Of a DNA stretch of 47,699 nt, positions 1 to 9,429 are shown piece after piece; position 1 is the first letter of the stretch; every line of letters begins with the position of its first letter. The notes beneath the pieces were generated by a model. It was not told where the DNA came from and searched no databases. It saw only the letters and a list, made by a program, of their open reading frames with translations. Source of the DNA: an uncultured beta proteobacterium (GTDB taxonomy: Bacteria; Pseudomonadota; Gammaproteobacteria; Burkholderiales; Burkholderiaceae_C); NCBI GenBank assembly GCA_903909815.1, contig CAIVXG010000057.1:1-47699 (forward strand). Reading direction: 5' to 3'. Both the position numbers and the translations under genes were made by a program.

Positions 1-1
1 A

Positions 2-1321
2 CGCCGGCCCCGTTTTGGCCTCATGCGCGGGCGCGAATTCACGATGAAGGACGCCTACAGTTTCGACCGTGACATCGAGGCGGCTAAAGTCAGCTACCAG
101 AACATGTCGGCCGCCTACCGCCGCATCTTCGACCGTTTTGGCCTGCGCTACCGCGCCGTCGCTGCCGACAGCGGCGCCATCGGCGGCGACATGAGCGAAG
201 AGTTCCAGGTGATCGCCGCCACTGGCGAAGACGCCATCGTGTATTGCCCGAACAGCGATTACGCCGCGAACATGGAAAAGGCCCAGGCCCTGGCGCCCAC
301 AGGGCCGCGCGCCGTGCCCTCCCAGACTTTGATGCGCACGCCCACGCCGGGCAAGAGCACCTGCGCGGACGTCGCCGAGTTGCTGGGATTGCCGCTACAA
401 CAGACAGTCAAGTCACTGGTGCTGGCCACGGATCAGCTCGACCAGCACGGCGTCATCGTCAAGACCCAGGTCTGGCTGCTGCTGCTGCGCGGTGACCACG
501 ACATGAACGAAGTCAAGGTCAGCAAGGTGGCGGGCCTGGATGCCGGTTTTCGCTTTGCCACGGTGCCCGAAATCGAGGCGCATTTCGGCTGCACGCCAGG
601 TTACCTGGGCCCGATTGCCTTGAAGCAGCCGGTCAAGCTGGTGGTGGACCGCGAGGTCGCCGCGATGCACGACTGGGTCTGCGGCGCCAACGAGGTCGGC
701 TATCACCTGACCGGTGTGAACTGGGGCCGCGACCTGCCCGAGCCTGAGCTGGTGGCCGATCTGCGCAACGTGGTCGAAGGCGACCTCTCGCCCGACGGCC
801 AAGGCGTGCTGGCGATTGAGCGCGGCATCGAAGTGGGACATGTCTTCGTGCTCGGTACCAAATACAGCAAGGCCATGAACGCAACTTTTCTGGACGTGAA
901 CGGCAAGCCCCAGTTCATGGAAATGGGTTGCTACGGCATCGGCATCACGCGACTTCCCGCCGCTGCCATCGAACAGAACCACGACGAGCGCGGCATCATC
1001 TGGCCGGATGCGATTGCGCCTTTTACCGTGGTGCTGTGCCCCATCAGCCCGGACCGTTTTCCCGAAGTTCAGGCGGCGGCTGACAAGCTTTATACGGAAC
1101 TGATGGCCGCTGGTGTGGACGTGATTCTGGACGACCGGGGCGAGCGCCCGGGCGCCATGTTTGCCGATTGGGAACTGATCGGCGTGCCGCACCGCGTCAC
1201 CCTTGGCGACCGGGGTTTGAAGGTGGGCGAGGTCGAGTACCAGTACCGCCGCGACAATGCGGCGACAAAAGTGCCGACGGCTGACATCCTGGGTTTTCTG
1301 AAGTCCAAACTGAATCCGTGA
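2..1321 (+). CDS. proS: Prolyl-tRNA synthetase, 3' part (5' end outside window)
   Basis: Cytosolic class II aminoacyl-tRNA synthetase that charges tRNA-Pro. The reading frame is open from base 2, and the residues before the first ATG (PRFGLM, then [14 protein letters not shown]) are class II motif 2 sequence, so the true start lies upstream of the window. About 439 codons are present, against roughly 570-580 in the bacterial family. The bacterial insertion (editing) domain follows motif 2, starting around TPTPGKST. Motif 3 is seen as [14 protein letters not shown], and the anticodon-binding domain closes the protein (FTVVLCPI onward). The stop codon overlaps the GTG start of the next gene (GTGA), so the two are probably co-transcribed. 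Identification is firm. Confidence 0.97.
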   Translation, partial: RRPRFGLMRGREFTMKDAYSFDRDIEAAKVSYQNMSAAYRRIFDRFGLRYRAVAADSGAIGGDMSEEFQVIAATGEDAIVYCPNSDYAANMEKAQALAPTGPRAVPSQTLMRTPTPGKSTCADVAELLGLPLQQTVKSLVLATDQLDQHGVIVKTQVWLLLLRGDHDMNEVKVSKVAGLDAGFRFATVPEIEAHFGCTPGYLGPIALKQPVKLVVDREVAAMHDWVCGANEVGYHLTGVNWGRDLPEPELVADLRNVVEGDLSPDGQGVLAIERGIEVGHVFVLGTKYSKAMNATFLDVNGKPQFMEMGCYGIGITRLPAAAIEQNHDERGIIWPDAIAPFTVVLCPISPDRFPEVQAAADKLYTELMAAGVDVILDDRGERPGAMFADWELIGVPHRVTLGDRGLKVGEVEYQYRRDNAATKVPTADILGFLKSKLNP

Positions 1322-1995
1322 AGATCGCGCGATCCATAGGCGTTCCGAGGCGAAGCGCCTTGCTTTGCTTGCTCGCTGCCAGCGGGTCGTTGATCCGACC
1401 GGCGTGGGCGGGGGCACAGATTGAAGAACACTTGGCGGATTCAGTGCGCACGGCGCTGGGTTCGGCCGTGGCGAATCGTGCGCCACCTATCCCTGAGTTT
1501 GCCGACACCGAGTCACGTTTGGCCTATCTGCGCTGGCTGGGTGCCATGAGCGAGCGGCTCAAAAAGAAAAAGAGCGATTGGCAAACGCGCAAAGAATTCC
1601 TGCAAACCGTCTGGTACGAGTCCCGCCGTGCTGGACTGGACACGTCCTTGGTGTTGGGACTGATACAGGTCGAAAGCAATTTTCGCAAGTTTGCCGTGTC
1701 CGGCGTCGGGGCGCGCGGCTACATGCAGGTCATGCCGTTTTGGACACACCAACTGGGCGATGGCGACGCGGGCAAGCTGTTTCACCTGCAGACGAATCTG
1801 CGCTTTGGCTGCGTGATCCTGCGCCACTACCTGGATCGCGAAAACGGCGACCTGTTTCTGGGACTGGGCCGCTACAACGGCAGCCGCGGCAAGCCGGCCT
1901 ACCCGCAGGCGGTGCTCGCGGCCAGGCAGCTGTGGGAGTTCAAGCCGGCTTCAACGCCTGCTGCAGTTCACCCGATTCGTACATCTCCATCATGA
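1318..1995 (+). CDS. Lytic transglycosylase, SLT-domain protein
   Basis: Predicted periplasmic murein lytic transglycosylase, 225 aa. The N-terminus is basic then hydrophobic and ends in PAWA/G, which fits a signal peptide of about 31 residues. The SLT (Goose lysozyme-like) fold is recognisable from the catalytic-Glu region 'GLIQVESNF', then '[12 protein letters not shown]' and 'LGRYNGSRG'. The GTG start overlaps the proS stop by 4 nt, which supports translational coupling and this start. The last 56 nt run into the convergent grxD gene on the other strand. The exact subfamily (MltE/Slt-like) cannot be decided here. Confidence 0.9.
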   Translation: MKIARSIGVPRRSALLCLLAASGSLIRPAWAGAQIEEHLADSVRTALGSAVANRAPPIPEFADTESRLAYLRWLGAMSERLKKKKSDWQTRKEFLQTVWYESRRAGLDTSLVLGLIQVESNFRKFAVSGVGARGYMQVMPFWTHQLGDGDAGKLFHLQTNLRFGCVILRHYLDRENGDLFLGLGRYNGSRGKPAYPQAVLAARQLWEFKPASTPAAVHPIRTSPS

Positions 1996-2260
1996 TGTCC
2001 GAGCCGCCGATGAACTCGCCCTTGACGTAGAGCTGGGGCACGGTCGGCCAGTTGCTGAATTCCTTGATGCCCTGGCGGATGGCCTCGTCTTCAAGCACGT
2101 TCACGGTCGTGATGTTCTTGGGCTCCACGCCGCAGGCCTTGAGCACCTGGATCGCTCGGCCCGAAAAGCCGCACTGTGGAAAGGCGGCTGTGCCCTTCAT
2201 GAAGAGCAGCACTTCGCTGGATTTAACGAGATCGGCGATGCGTTGTTGGGTGTCGCTCAT
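1940..2260 (-). CDS. grxD: Monothiol glutaredoxin, Grx4 family
   Basis: Cytosolic CGFS-type glutaredoxin of 106 aa that, in this family, carries or transfers [2Fe-2S] clusters with glutathione and BolA partners rather than acting as a disulfide reductase. The active site CGFS is at residues 30-33, preceded by the usual '[10 protein letters not shown]'. The C-terminal glutathione-binding part '[19 protein letters not shown]' is intact, and the length is typical. It is transcribed toward the lytic transglycosylase and overlaps its 3' end by 56 nt. A 119-nt divergent spacer separates it from the slyD-like gene. Confidence 0.96.
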   Translation of the reverse strand: MSDTQQRIADLVKSSEVLLFMKGTAAFPQCGFSGRAIQVLKACGVEPKNITTVNVLEDEAIRQGIKEFSNWPTVPQLYVKGEFIGGSDIMMEMYESGELQQALKPA

Positions 2261-2379
2261 GCTTCTTTGCTCCTTGATTCAATAAGTTCAGTAGCGCCGA
2301 TTATTTCACCTTCGGACAAGCCCCGAGCGGGACCGGGAAATGCCCCCGATAATCACGCCTCAAACTCCACCATCGACCT

Positions 2380-2856
2380 ATGAAAATCCAAAAGAACGCC
2401 GCCGTCACCCTGCGCTACAAGGTGGCGGACACCGCGGGCAAGCTGCTGGAGGAAAGCACTGAGCCCATGGTTTACCTGCACGGTGGCTATGGCAACACCT
2501 TCCAAAGGATAGAGGATGCGCTGGAAGGTCAAGTCAAAGGCTTCAAGACCACGCTGGAACTGGCACCACAGGACGCCTTTGGCCTGCGCGACGAAAGCCT
2601 GGTGCAAACCATCCCAAAGTCCCAGTTCCCCCCGGGTGTGAAGGTCGGCGGACAACTGCGCGCCCAAGGCGAGGACGGGCAGTCGCAGAGCTTCACGGTA
2701 CTGAAGATCAAGGGCGACCAGGTCATGCTCGACGGCAACCACGCCTTTGCGGGCAAGACCTTGCGCTTTAGCCTGACGGTGACCGACGTGCGCACCGCAA
2801 GCGAAGAGGAGATCTCCCACGGCCATGTGCACGGTGAGCACGGGCATCACCATTGA
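2380..2856 (+). CDS. slyD: FKBP-type peptidyl-prolyl isomerase, SlyD-like
   Basis: 158-aa cytosolic peptidyl-prolyl cis-trans isomerase/chaperone of the SlyD group. The FKBP half begins 'VTLRYKVADTAGKLLEES' with the flap entry 'YLHG'. The insert-in-flap chaperone domain follows (LEGQVKGFK ... PQDAFG ... PKSQFPPG). The tail is histidine-rich (HGHVHGEHGHHH), as expected of the metal-binding SlyD C-terminus, though shorter than in E. coli SlyD (about 196 aa). It is transcribed away from grxD, and the spacer between them must hold both promoters. No convincing promoter hexamers were picked out. Confidence 0.93.
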   Translation: MKIQKNAAVTLRYKVADTAGKLLEESTEPMVYLHGGYGNTFQRIEDALEGQVKGFKTTLELAPQDAFGLRDESLVQTIPKSQFPPGVKVGGQLRAQGEDGQSQSFTVLKIKGDQVMLDGNHAFAGKTLRFSLTVTDVRTASEEEISHGHVHGEHGHHH

Positions 2857-2963
2857 AACGTAGACCCAGCATGCGTTGTCGATGGATTAGCGACGGTTGG
2901 GCGAGTCCAATGGTCTTGCCTTCACCGTAAAGTCCATAGAGATATTCGAGGAGTGCTGCGGTC

Positions 2964-3629
2964 ATGGTGACACTTTTCCATTGCATGAGTGCTCGATCCT
3001 TTCGACCCTTGTGGACGCTGGAGGAACTCGGCTTGGAATACGAGCTCAAGATGCTGCCATTCCCACCGCGAATGCACGCGCGCCCTTACCTTGATGTCAA
3101 TCCCCTGGGGACGGTTCCACTGTTGCTGGACGGCGAGGTGACGATGACGGAATCTGCCGCCATTTGTCACTATCTGGCCACGCGCGACGGTGCGACGCGG
3201 CTCGCTATTTCCCCTGGCGAACCGGAATACGGCAGCTTCCTGAACTGGCTGCATTTTGGCGAAGCGACGCTGACCTTCCCGCAAACCATCATGCTGCGCT
3301 ATGGGCGCTTCGAGCCGATCCAACGGCGTCTGCCCCAGGTCGAAGAAGACTATCGAAAGTGGTTTCTGGCGCGACTGAAAGGGATAGCGCCCGTGCTCGC
3401 TGGCCGACCCTACCTGTGCGGTGAACAACTGACGGCGGCCGACATTTCGGTGGGCTACGCGCTGATGCTGGCCGACTACCTGGGACTGGCCGAACGTTTT
3501 CCCCTTGCCGTGCAGGACTACTGGAAACGCCTTCAGAAAGGGGCAGGCTTTCAGCGCGCGCTGGCAGCGCAACTGCGCGCAGCGCAGGAGCAGGGCGTGT
3601 CCATCACGCCTGCACCCATGGCGACTTGA
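2964..3629 (+). CDS. Glutathione S-transferase family protein
   Basis: 221-aa cytosolic GST. The thioredoxin-like N-terminal domain starts 'VTLFHCMSARSFRPLWTLEE', with the cis-proline region 'GTVPLLLDGE' and the glutathione gamma-glutamyl-binding 'ESAAICHYL'. The all-helical C-terminal domain contains 'CGEQLTAADISVGYAL', the usual N-capping-box region. A GAGGAG Shine-Dalgarno sequence lies just before the ATG. Substrate is unknown. It is the last gene before the catabolic island, about 155 nt upstream of the DUF1302 gene, and it ends before the promoter-like element at 3667, so I treat it as separate from the island. Confidence 0.92.
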   Translation: MVTLFHCMSARSFRPLWTLEELGLEYELKMLPFPPRMHARPYLDVNPLGTVPLLLDGEVTMTESAAICHYLATRDGATRLAISPGEPEYGSFLNWLHFGEATLTFPQTIMLRYGRFEPIQRRLPQVEEDYRKWFLARLKGIAPVLAGRPYLCGEQLTAADISVGYALMLADYLGLAERFPLAVQDYWKRLQKGAGFQRALAAQLRAAQEQGVSITPAPMAT

Positions 3630-3666
3630 GGCTCTCGGGTCCGGCCAGAAATTGGGCAGCAACACG

Positions 3667-3731
3667 CCAGAAAACCGAACCATGGCGGTGGTGCTGGCAC
3701 GATTTCCCTTTGGAGTTTGACGGGCCATAGT
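3667..3731 (+). promoter_or_regulatory. Composite promoter-like element, copy 1 of 3 (upstream of unit 1)
   Basis: CCAGAAAACCGAAC (3667-3680), 10 nt, the palindrome GTGCTGGCAC (3691-3700), 24 nt, then CCATAGT (3725-3731). The same blocks with identical spacing occur at 13534 and 27050. CATAGT sits where a -10 box would be, 17 nt after a weak TTTCCC, so the conserved blocks would lie just upstream of a poor -35, as for an activator site. The element ends 53 nt before the DUF1302 ATG. A second CCAGAAA lies exactly 22 bp upstream (3645-3651). This copy is the most diverged of the three. Confidence 0.6.
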
Positions 3732-3784
3732 CCGGTGACGTGAACCCGCGTCGTCACGACCCACCATAAAACCCGGAGAACACC

Positions 3785-5614
3785 ATGCGCACCATTCGCC
3801 ACACACTGCATCCCATTGCCCTTGCCCTGGCCAGCCTGTCGCTGCCGGCAGCGGCCGCCGATTTCACTCTTGGCGACGATGTTGAGGCCAAAATCAACGC
3901 CACCGTCACCGCCGGCACCATGATCAGGGTGCAGTCGCCCAGCACTGACGTTTATGGTGCCTTGGTCGGGCCCTTGGTGGGACAGGTTGCCGGCAAGCTG
4001 GCCGCAAACGCCGACAACAGCGACCTCAACTTCCAGAAGAACAAGTCCGTCTCCACCGTGGTCAAAGGCGTCGCCGACCTGGAACTCAAACGCAAGGATT
4101 TTGGTGTCTTTGCCCGCGTCATGGCGTGGGACGACACGGAACTCTCCAGCGGCAACCGCGCCTACGGCAACTCCGTCAACAATTTCACACAGAACGCGCC
4201 GCTGAGCGACAGTGGCTTTTCCCAGGAAGCCAAGTTCAGCAACGTAGAGCTTGCCGACTTGTATCTGTTTGGCAAGACCCATTTGAGCGGCGACACCACG
4301 CTGGACGCACGCCTGGGCCGCCAGGTATTGAATTGGGGTGTGGCCCAGTCCATCGCCGGTGGCGTGAACGCCATCAACCCGCTGAACCTGGCGGCGCAAG
4401 TGCGTCCGGGTGCACAGGCCGAAGAGGCCAAGATCCCCGTGGGCATGCTCTCGGCCAAGCTGGCCAGCGGCAAGCAATGGGGCGCAGAGGGATTTATCCA
4501 GTACGAATTCCGCGCCACCGCCTTCCCGGGTTGTGGCACCTTTTTCTCGGTCGCCAACTATGTTCCCACCGGTTGCAACTATGTCTCCGTGTTGCCCACA
4601 CTGAATGACCCCACTGCATTGAGCACAGGGCGCTATCCCAAGCGTCTGGCCGACATCAACCCCAGCGGCACGGGTCAATTTGGTTTGTCGCTGCGCTACA
4701 GCTCGGACGAACTGAAGACGGACTTCCGCGGCTACTGGCTCAACTACGACAGCAGAACGCCCAGCCTGCGCGGCACCAACGCCAACATCGCGGGGGCCAC
4801 ACCTTACGGACCGCCGCCGTCGGCAGCGACAGGGTTCACCCGCCTGACCGACCCCAACGGAGTGAAGTACGGTCTGATCTACGCCAGGGGCATCGAGCTC
4901 TTTGGCTTGAGCTTTGACACCAAGGTCGATCCGACGCTGCGGGTGTTTGGCGAAATGGCCTACCGTCCGAACCAGGCTTTGAACCTGAACGCCTCGGACC
5001 TGATCGCTGCCTTCCTGGGACGCTCACCCACCTCGGCGCTGAATCTGGCCAGAGGAACGAATGCGATTGCACCTGGCGGAAGCTACGACGGCTACGACCG
5101 CTTCGGGGTCTCCACCGCCAGCCTGGGCACGAACAAGGCATTCTTGAATACGCTGGGGGCCGATCGCGTGACCTTGGCCGCCGAACTGGGCGGGAGCACT
5201 GTGTCCAATCTGCCCAACCCGGGCGTGCTGCGCTATGGCCGCTCCGACATTTACGGAACCTCGGCCATCAACGGCTTTGCCTGCGTGGATACGAGCGTGG
5301 CGCAGAAGGCCTGCTCGCACGACGGTTTCGTCACGCGCAGCGCCTGGGGCGTGCGCCTGCGCGCTTCGGCGGTCTACCCGGGTGTGTTCTTCGGCGCCAC
5401 GCTCACGCCCTCGCTGGGCGTGGCCCAGGACGTCAGCGGCTACGCCTACGACGGAAGCTTCCAGGAAGGTCGTCAGACCCTGAACCTGGGCTTGCGCGCC
5501 GACTGGAGCAAACGCTACTTCGCCGAAGTGCAGTACACGCAATACGCTGGCGGCGCCTACAACCCGATCGTGGACCGCGACAACGTGACGCTGGTTGTCG
5601 GCGCGAAGTTCTGA
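3785..5614 (+). CDS. DUF1302 family outer-membrane protein
   Basis: 609-aa exported protein of the DUF1302 family. Family members are predicted outer-membrane beta-barrels that often sit in gene clusters for hydrophobic substrates. Seen here: a signal peptide ending near 'LPAAAA/DF', many alternating short polar/aromatic strands ('RYSSDELKTDFRGYWLNYD', 'YFAEVQYTQYAGG'), and a C-terminus ending in aromatic Phe ('VTLVVGAKF'), a hallmark of barrel proteins. Four cysteines lie in two likely loop pairs (PGCGTF/TGCNY and ACVDT/KACSHD). It is the first gene of unit 1, with a GGAG ribosome-binding site and the composite element just upstream. Role as substrate channel or receptor is inferred. Confidence 0.88.
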   Translation: MRTIRHTLHPIALALASLSLPAAAADFTLGDDVEAKINATVTAGTMIRVQSPSTDVYGALVGPLVGQVAGKLAANADNSDLNFQKNKSVSTVVKGVADLELKRKDFGVFARVMAWDDTELSSGNRAYGNSVNNFTQNAPLSDSGFSQEAKFSNVELADLYLFGKTHLSGDTTLDARLGRQVLNWGVAQSIAGGVNAINPLNLAAQVRPGAQAEEAKIPVGMLSAKLASGKQWGAEGFIQYEFRATAFPGCGTFFSVANYVPTGCNYVSVLPTLNDPTALSTGRYPKRLADINPSGTGQFGLSLRYSSDELKTDFRGYWLNYDSRTPSLRGTNANIAGATPYGPPPSAATGFTRLTDPNGVKYGLIYARGIELFGLSFDTKVDPTLRVFGEMAYRPNQALNLNASDLIAAFLGRSPTSALNLARGTNAIAPGGSYDGYDRFGVSTASLGTNKAFLNTLGADRVTLAAELGGSTVSNLPNPGVLRYGRSDIYGTSAINGFACVDTSVAQKACSHDGFVTRSAWGVRLRASAVYPGVFFGATLTPSLGVAQDVSGYAYDGSFQEGRQTLNLGLRADWSKRYFAEVQYTQYAGGAYNPIVDRDNVTLVVGAKF

Positions 5615-5665
5615 AGGCCACGCTGACAAGCCGCCATTTTTGAATTTTCCTATTGCAAGGATCCT

Positions 5666-7285
5666 ATGAAAACCCTGATGCGGGTCTTGTTGTGGGTGGT
5701 GGCGGCCGTGGTGGTGTTGGGCATAGCACTGGCGCTGTGGGTGCGAACCCTGGCCAAGGACGATGGTGGCGCGGGGCGCCCCACTTATGGACAGCCCTAT
5801 ACCTGGACCCAACCTGAAATATCGCCCGGGGTGGCGGCGCCGACACCGACCCCGGGCGGCGGTCCCGTGCCGCGCGCCGACGGCTATGTGATGGGCAGCC
5901 TGGGCAACGACTTTCTCTTGCCCCCCATGCCTCCCGTTCGGGCCATGGACATCCACCGCGCCGACAGCGTCTTTGCCAATGCCAAGCTCAAGACCTGCTT
6001 TTGGCCGGGGCCAAAATTGCGCCCCGGCTTCTACACCACGGACCCGGACGCCTACGGCATAGAGAACCAGATCCCCGACACCATGAACACCTTTGACACG
6101 GCGTGGTTCAAGCTTCCCGCCGGCGCCACACTGGTGGTCAAGGGCGACTACCCGCATCAACGTCACTGGAGCTTCACCACCTATTCGGTGGACGGCGAGC
6201 CGCGCGACGCACTCGACGATGTCGACATTGATCCGGACGTGGGATCCTTCAACCCCTTCCGCCCGGGCGTCAGGCGCGACGCAACGCCGCGCCGCTACAG
6301 CTTCACCATCGCCAACGGCAATCCGCCTGCGAACCGGCCACGCAACATGGTTTACACCCTGGCGGAGCCCGGTACGGCGATCGGCATGCACATGCGCAAC
6401 TACGTTCCCGATCGCAGTGAGACCTTCCTGGGCAGCGTCGCGCCACCGCTTGTCGAACTGCATCTGGCCGACGGAAAGGTGCTGGCAGGCGAGGATGCCT
6501 GCGCCGCCACGGATGCACCCTTGCGCGGCAAGCAGGTGCCTCTCACGGTTCCCAAGACACTTTGGATGGCGCTCAACAGCCTGCCCTGGCGTCCCGCTGA
6601 CCATACGCCCGCGCACAACTTTGAGTCCGAGCCTCTGGAGAAGTTTTACAACCGCCCCTACCTGTTGATCAAGTCCTTCTTTCCCTGGTTTGCGCGCGAC
6701 AGCATGGCGCAAGAGCGCGGCGGTTTCTGGAGCAATATGTCGACGCGCTATGGCTACAAATACCTGAGTCAGGCCTACGGCAAGGTCTATGTGGTGCATG
6801 GAAAAATGCCCAGCACGCCACAGACCTGGAACGGCGACGCCACGCCGATGCAACAGGACGCGAACATGCGTTACTGGTCGATCTGCACGGCACAGGCGCC
6901 GGCAGTGGGCGCGCCGGTGGATTGCGTCTACGACGAAAACGTCATTCCCACGCTGGACAAGCAGGGCAACTTCAATGTGGTGATTTCGCGCGCACCCGAC
7001 CGTCCGTCCAACGCCACCGACAAGTGCGGCGTGAGCTGGATGGAATACGGCAGCGGCGACGGCATTCCGGGTGGATCGGCGGACTTTGGCGCGGTGATCA
7101 ACCGCCACACCACCGTGAATCCGAGCTTCAAGCAGAGCTGGTTTGCGGTGAAGAAGGCTGGCGGCGAAGCCGAGGCCATGGGTGAATACCTGCCCCACGT
7201 CATCAACCTGCACGACAAGACGCGCTTCGAAGCCCTGGGCTGCCCGGTGGACCAGTCCAAACTGGCAGCCATGGTTGCGCACTAG
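5666..7285 (+). CDS. Exported six-cysteine protein A (uncharacterised family)
   Basis: 539 aa, function not recognised. One N-terminal hydrophobic segment (residues about 5-25) without a clear cleavage site suggests an inner-membrane anchor with the rest in the periplasm. It is clearly paralogous to proteins at 16536-18131 and 28655-30130. Shared blocks are TCFW, 'VVKGxxPHxRHW', 'GVRRD', 'ADGKVL', 'GFWSN..TRYGYK', 'YWSIC', 'VDCVYDE', 'CG..WMEYG.GDG', 'SWFAV' and 'LGCPVD'. The protein has exactly six cysteines (about 111, 279, 407, 420, 454, 526), all matched in both paralogues, which suggests three disulfides. It lies 51 nt after the DUF1302 gene, with an AAGGA ribosome-binding site. Confidence 0.85.
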   Translation: MKTLMRVLLWVVAAVVVLGIALALWVRTLAKDDGGAGRPTYGQPYTWTQPEISPGVAAPTPTPGGGPVPRADGYVMGSLGNDFLLPPMPPVRAMDIHRADSVFANAKLKTCFWPGPKLRPGFYTTDPDAYGIENQIPDTMNTFDTAWFKLPAGATLVVKGDYPHQRHWSFTTYSVDGEPRDALDDVDIDPDVGSFNPFRPGVRRDATPRRYSFTIANGNPPANRPRNMVYTLAEPGTAIGMHMRNYVPDRSETFLGSVAPPLVELHLADGKVLAGEDACAATDAPLRGKQVPLTVPKTLWMALNSLPWRPADHTPAHNFESEPLEKFYNRPYLLIKSFFPWFARDSMAQERGGFWSNMSTRYGYKYLSQAYGKVYVVHGKMPSTPQTWNGDATPMQQDANMRYWSICTAQAPAVGAPVDCVYDENVIPTLDKQGNFNVVISRAPDRPSNATDKCGVSWMEYGSGDGIPGGSADFGAVINRHTTVNPSFKQSWFAVKKAGGEAEAMGEYLPHVINLHDKTRFEALGCPVDQSKLAAMVAH

Positions 7286-7317
7286 TTTCAACTTCAACGC
7301 ATCGACAGGACAACACC

Positions 7318-8856
7318 ATGCACCCCATCATCAAACGGCTGGCCCTCGGCTTCGCCCTGGTCGCCGTGGCCAGCGCCGCACTGGCACAGACTGCCAAAGC
7401 GCCTCCCAACATCGTCATGATCATGACCGACGATGTGGCACCGTACGATGTCTCGGCGATCCATCGCGGTCTGGGCGCCGTCAGCACGCCCAACATCGAC
7501 CGCATCGCGCGCGAAGGCATGACGGTGAGCGACTACTACGCGCAGCCCAGTTGTACCGCGGGTCGCGCCGCGTTCATTACCGGCCAGTACCCCATACGCA
7601 CGGGGTTGACCTCGGTGGGGCAGCCGGGCGCACCGGTGGGTTTGAGTGCCGACGACCCGACGCTGGCGGAAATGCTCAGGGCGCGTGGCTACGCCACGGC
7701 TTTGTTCGGCAAGAGCCACGTCGGCGACCGCAATGAGTTCCTCCCAACAGCGCACGGTTTCGACGAGTTCTTCGGCATCCTGTATCACCTGAACGTGATG
7801 AACATGTCCGAGCAGCCAGACTTTCCGAAGAATCCCAAGTTTGCGGGCCGCCCGCGCAACGTCCTGTATACCTATGCCACGGACAAGGACGATGCCACCG
7901 ACGAACCGCGCTTTGGCCGCATCGGCAAGCAGCGCATCGAAGACCGCGGTCCCTTGAGCACCAAGCGCATGGAGACCATCGACGACGAGGTGCTCGACGT
8001 GAGCCAGGACTGGCTCACGCGCACGCAAAAGACCGGCAAACCATTCTTCCTGTGGTTCGCTCCTACGCGCATGCACCAGCCCATCTTTGTCAGCCCCGAG
8101 TGGCGCGGCAAGAGCGGCCACTCCGACTACACCGACGCGCTGCTGCACCTGGACTCCATCGTCGGCAAGCTGCTCAAGCAACTCGACGACATGGGCGTGG
8201 CGAACAACACGATCGTGATGTTCACGGCCGACAACGGCGTGAATCTGGCGCATTGGCCCGAGTCGGGCAGCGCTGCGTTTCGGGGCGAGAAGGGGACGAC
8301 CTGGGACGGCGGGTTTCGCGTTCCGATGCTCGTGCGCTGGCCCGGCCATGTGGCGGCCAACGGCTGGACCAGCGAGTTCATGACCTCGGAAGACTGGCTG
8401 CCCACGCTCATGGCGGCCACCGGAGACACCGACGTCAAAGAGCGGCTGCTCACCGGCGCCAAGATCGGCGCACGCGACTACAAGGTGCACCTGGACGGCT
8501 ACAACCAACTCGACATGCTTACCGGCAAAGGCAAGAGCAAACGGCGCGAATTTTTCTATTACGGCGAGACCGCTTTGAACGCGGTTCGCGTCGATCAATG
8601 GAAGGTTCATTTCGCGACCAAGAATGCCTGGCTCGACGCGCCCAAGAAGCTCGACGGCGGCCTGCTGTTCGACATCAAGCTGGACCCGTTCGAGCGCTCG
8701 GATGGCGCTGGCGGCCATTTCCTGTGGATGAAGGAGAAGTCCTGGCTGCTGCCCATCGTTGGCCCACAGCTGGGCGCTTTCATGAAGAGCCTGAAAGACT
8801 ACCCGCCGCGCCAAGCTGGATCGGGCATAGGCGCCCAGACCCTGTTCAGCCAGTAA
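7318..8856 (+). CDS. Type I sulfatase (formylglycine-dependent arylsulfatase family)
   Basis: 512-aa periplasmic sulfatase that would hydrolyse a sulfate ester. A signal peptide ends at 'SAALAQ'. The metal-binding 'MIMTDD' follows near residue 36-41, and the formylglycine motif is C79-T-A-G-R, which fits C-x-[P/A]-x-R with Ala in place of the commoner Pro. Other sulfatase blocks are 'GKSHVGD', 'FLWFAPTRMHQP' and the metal ligands 'FTADNG'. It must be matured by a formylglycine-generating enzyme, which is not encoded in this window. It is 32 nt after protein A and 26 nt before the TPP alpha gene. The name arylsulfatase is a family label; the ester cleaved is unknown. Confidence 0.93.
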   Translation: MHPIIKRLALGFALVAVASAALAQTAKAPPNIVMIMTDDVAPYDVSAIHRGLGAVSTPNIDRIAREGMTVSDYYAQPSCTAGRAAFITGQYPIRTGLTSVGQPGAPVGLSADDPTLAEMLRARGYATALFGKSHVGDRNEFLPTAHGFDEFFGILYHLNVMNMSEQPDFPKNPKFAGRPRNVLYTYATDKDDATDEPRFGRIGKQRIEDRGPLSTKRMETIDDEVLDVSQDWLTRTQKTGKPFFLWFAPTRMHQPIFVSPEWRGKSGHSDYTDALLHLDSIVGKLLKQLDDMGVANNTIVMFTADNGVNLAHWPESGSAAFRGEKGTTWDGGFRVPMLVRWPGHVAANGWTSEFMTSEDWLPTLMAATGDTDVKERLLTGAKIGARDYKVHLDGYNQLDMLTGKGKSKRREFFYYGETALNAVRVDQWKVHFATKNAWLDAPKKLDGGLLFDIKLDPFERSDGAGGHFLWMKEKSWLLPIVGPQLGAFMKSLKDYPPRQAGSGIGAQTLFSQ

Positions 8857-8882
8857 CCGTGTCGCATCCGCGCTTGCCTGCC

Positions 8883-9413
8883 ATGAACCTCGCTGAACAT
8901 TCGATTCCTGCCAGCGTCGCAGTTGCGGCCTTGCAGCGCAACCGTGTGGACCATGTGGTCACCGTACCCGACTGGGTTCAGTTGTCCTTGCACGATCGCC
9001 TCGACAAGGGCGTTGAAGGCATCAAGGTCGTCAACTGCTGCAATGAAAATCAGGTGGTCACGGTGACTGCGGGCCTCACCATAGGCGGCAAGAGACCTCT
9101 GGTGATGATGCAGAACCAGGGGCTGTACAACTGCTTCAACACCTTGCGTGCCGTGTGCCTGGATGCGCATATTCCCATGGTCTTCATGGTCGGGCAATTC
9201 GGACGGGAGTTCGAAAACCTGGGCAAGCCCTCGACACAGTCGGCACGCAGCATGGTACGCATTGCCGAACCTTTCCTGCAATCCATCAATGTTCCTTTCC
9301 ATACGCTCGATACAGAGGCCGATATGGCGAAGCTGGATGAGGCTTACGAACAGGCTGAACGCCTGCGCACAGCCGTTGTGCTGCTGGTGTCTGCGCCCAT
9401 GGCGTGGCGTTGA
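8883..9413 (+). CDS. Split TPP enzyme, PYR-domain (alpha) subunit, sulfopyruvate decarboxylase-like
   Basis: 176-aa N-terminal half of a thiamine-diphosphate enzyme, encoded separately from its C-terminal half. It resembles the alpha subunit of sulfopyruvate/phosphonopyruvate decarboxylases (ComD type): 'VVTVPDWVQLSL' near the start, then the PYR-domain Glu in 'CCNENQVV' (Glu55), which activates the TPP aminopyrimidine. The start is the ATG at 8883, 26 nt after the sulfatase; the frame is open upstream but only as a shadow of the sulfatase gene. It presumably forms an alpha/beta complex with the next gene's product. Decarboxylation or C-C lysis of a 2-oxo or 2-hydroxy acid is inferred; the sulfopyruvate substrate is not demonstrated. 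Confidence 0.88.
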   Translation: MNLAEHSIPASVAVAALQRNRVDHVVTVPDWVQLSLHDRLDKGVEGIKVVNCCNENQVVTVTAGLTIGGKRPLVMMQNQGLYNCFNTLRAVCLDAHIPMVFMVGQFGREFENLGKPSTQSARSMVRIAEPFLQSINVPFHTLDTEADMAKLDEAYEQAERLRTAVVLLVSAPMAWR

Positions 9414-9429
9414 GACAAGGTACAAGACC

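Noticed and set aside
3695-3710. TGGCAC upstream of the DUF1302 gene as the -24 box of a sigma-54 promoter
   Set aside because: There is no GC at the required -12 position (the bases are CCCTTT), and the TGGCAC is explained by the palindrome shared with the other two elements, which lack the sigma-54 form.
5024-7297. Long open frame on the minus strand (over 750 codons), and similar ones at 25335-27242 and 28616-30337
   Set aside because: They lie fully antisense to well-identified genes, have no recognisable domains, and are expected by-products of GC-rich codon usage.
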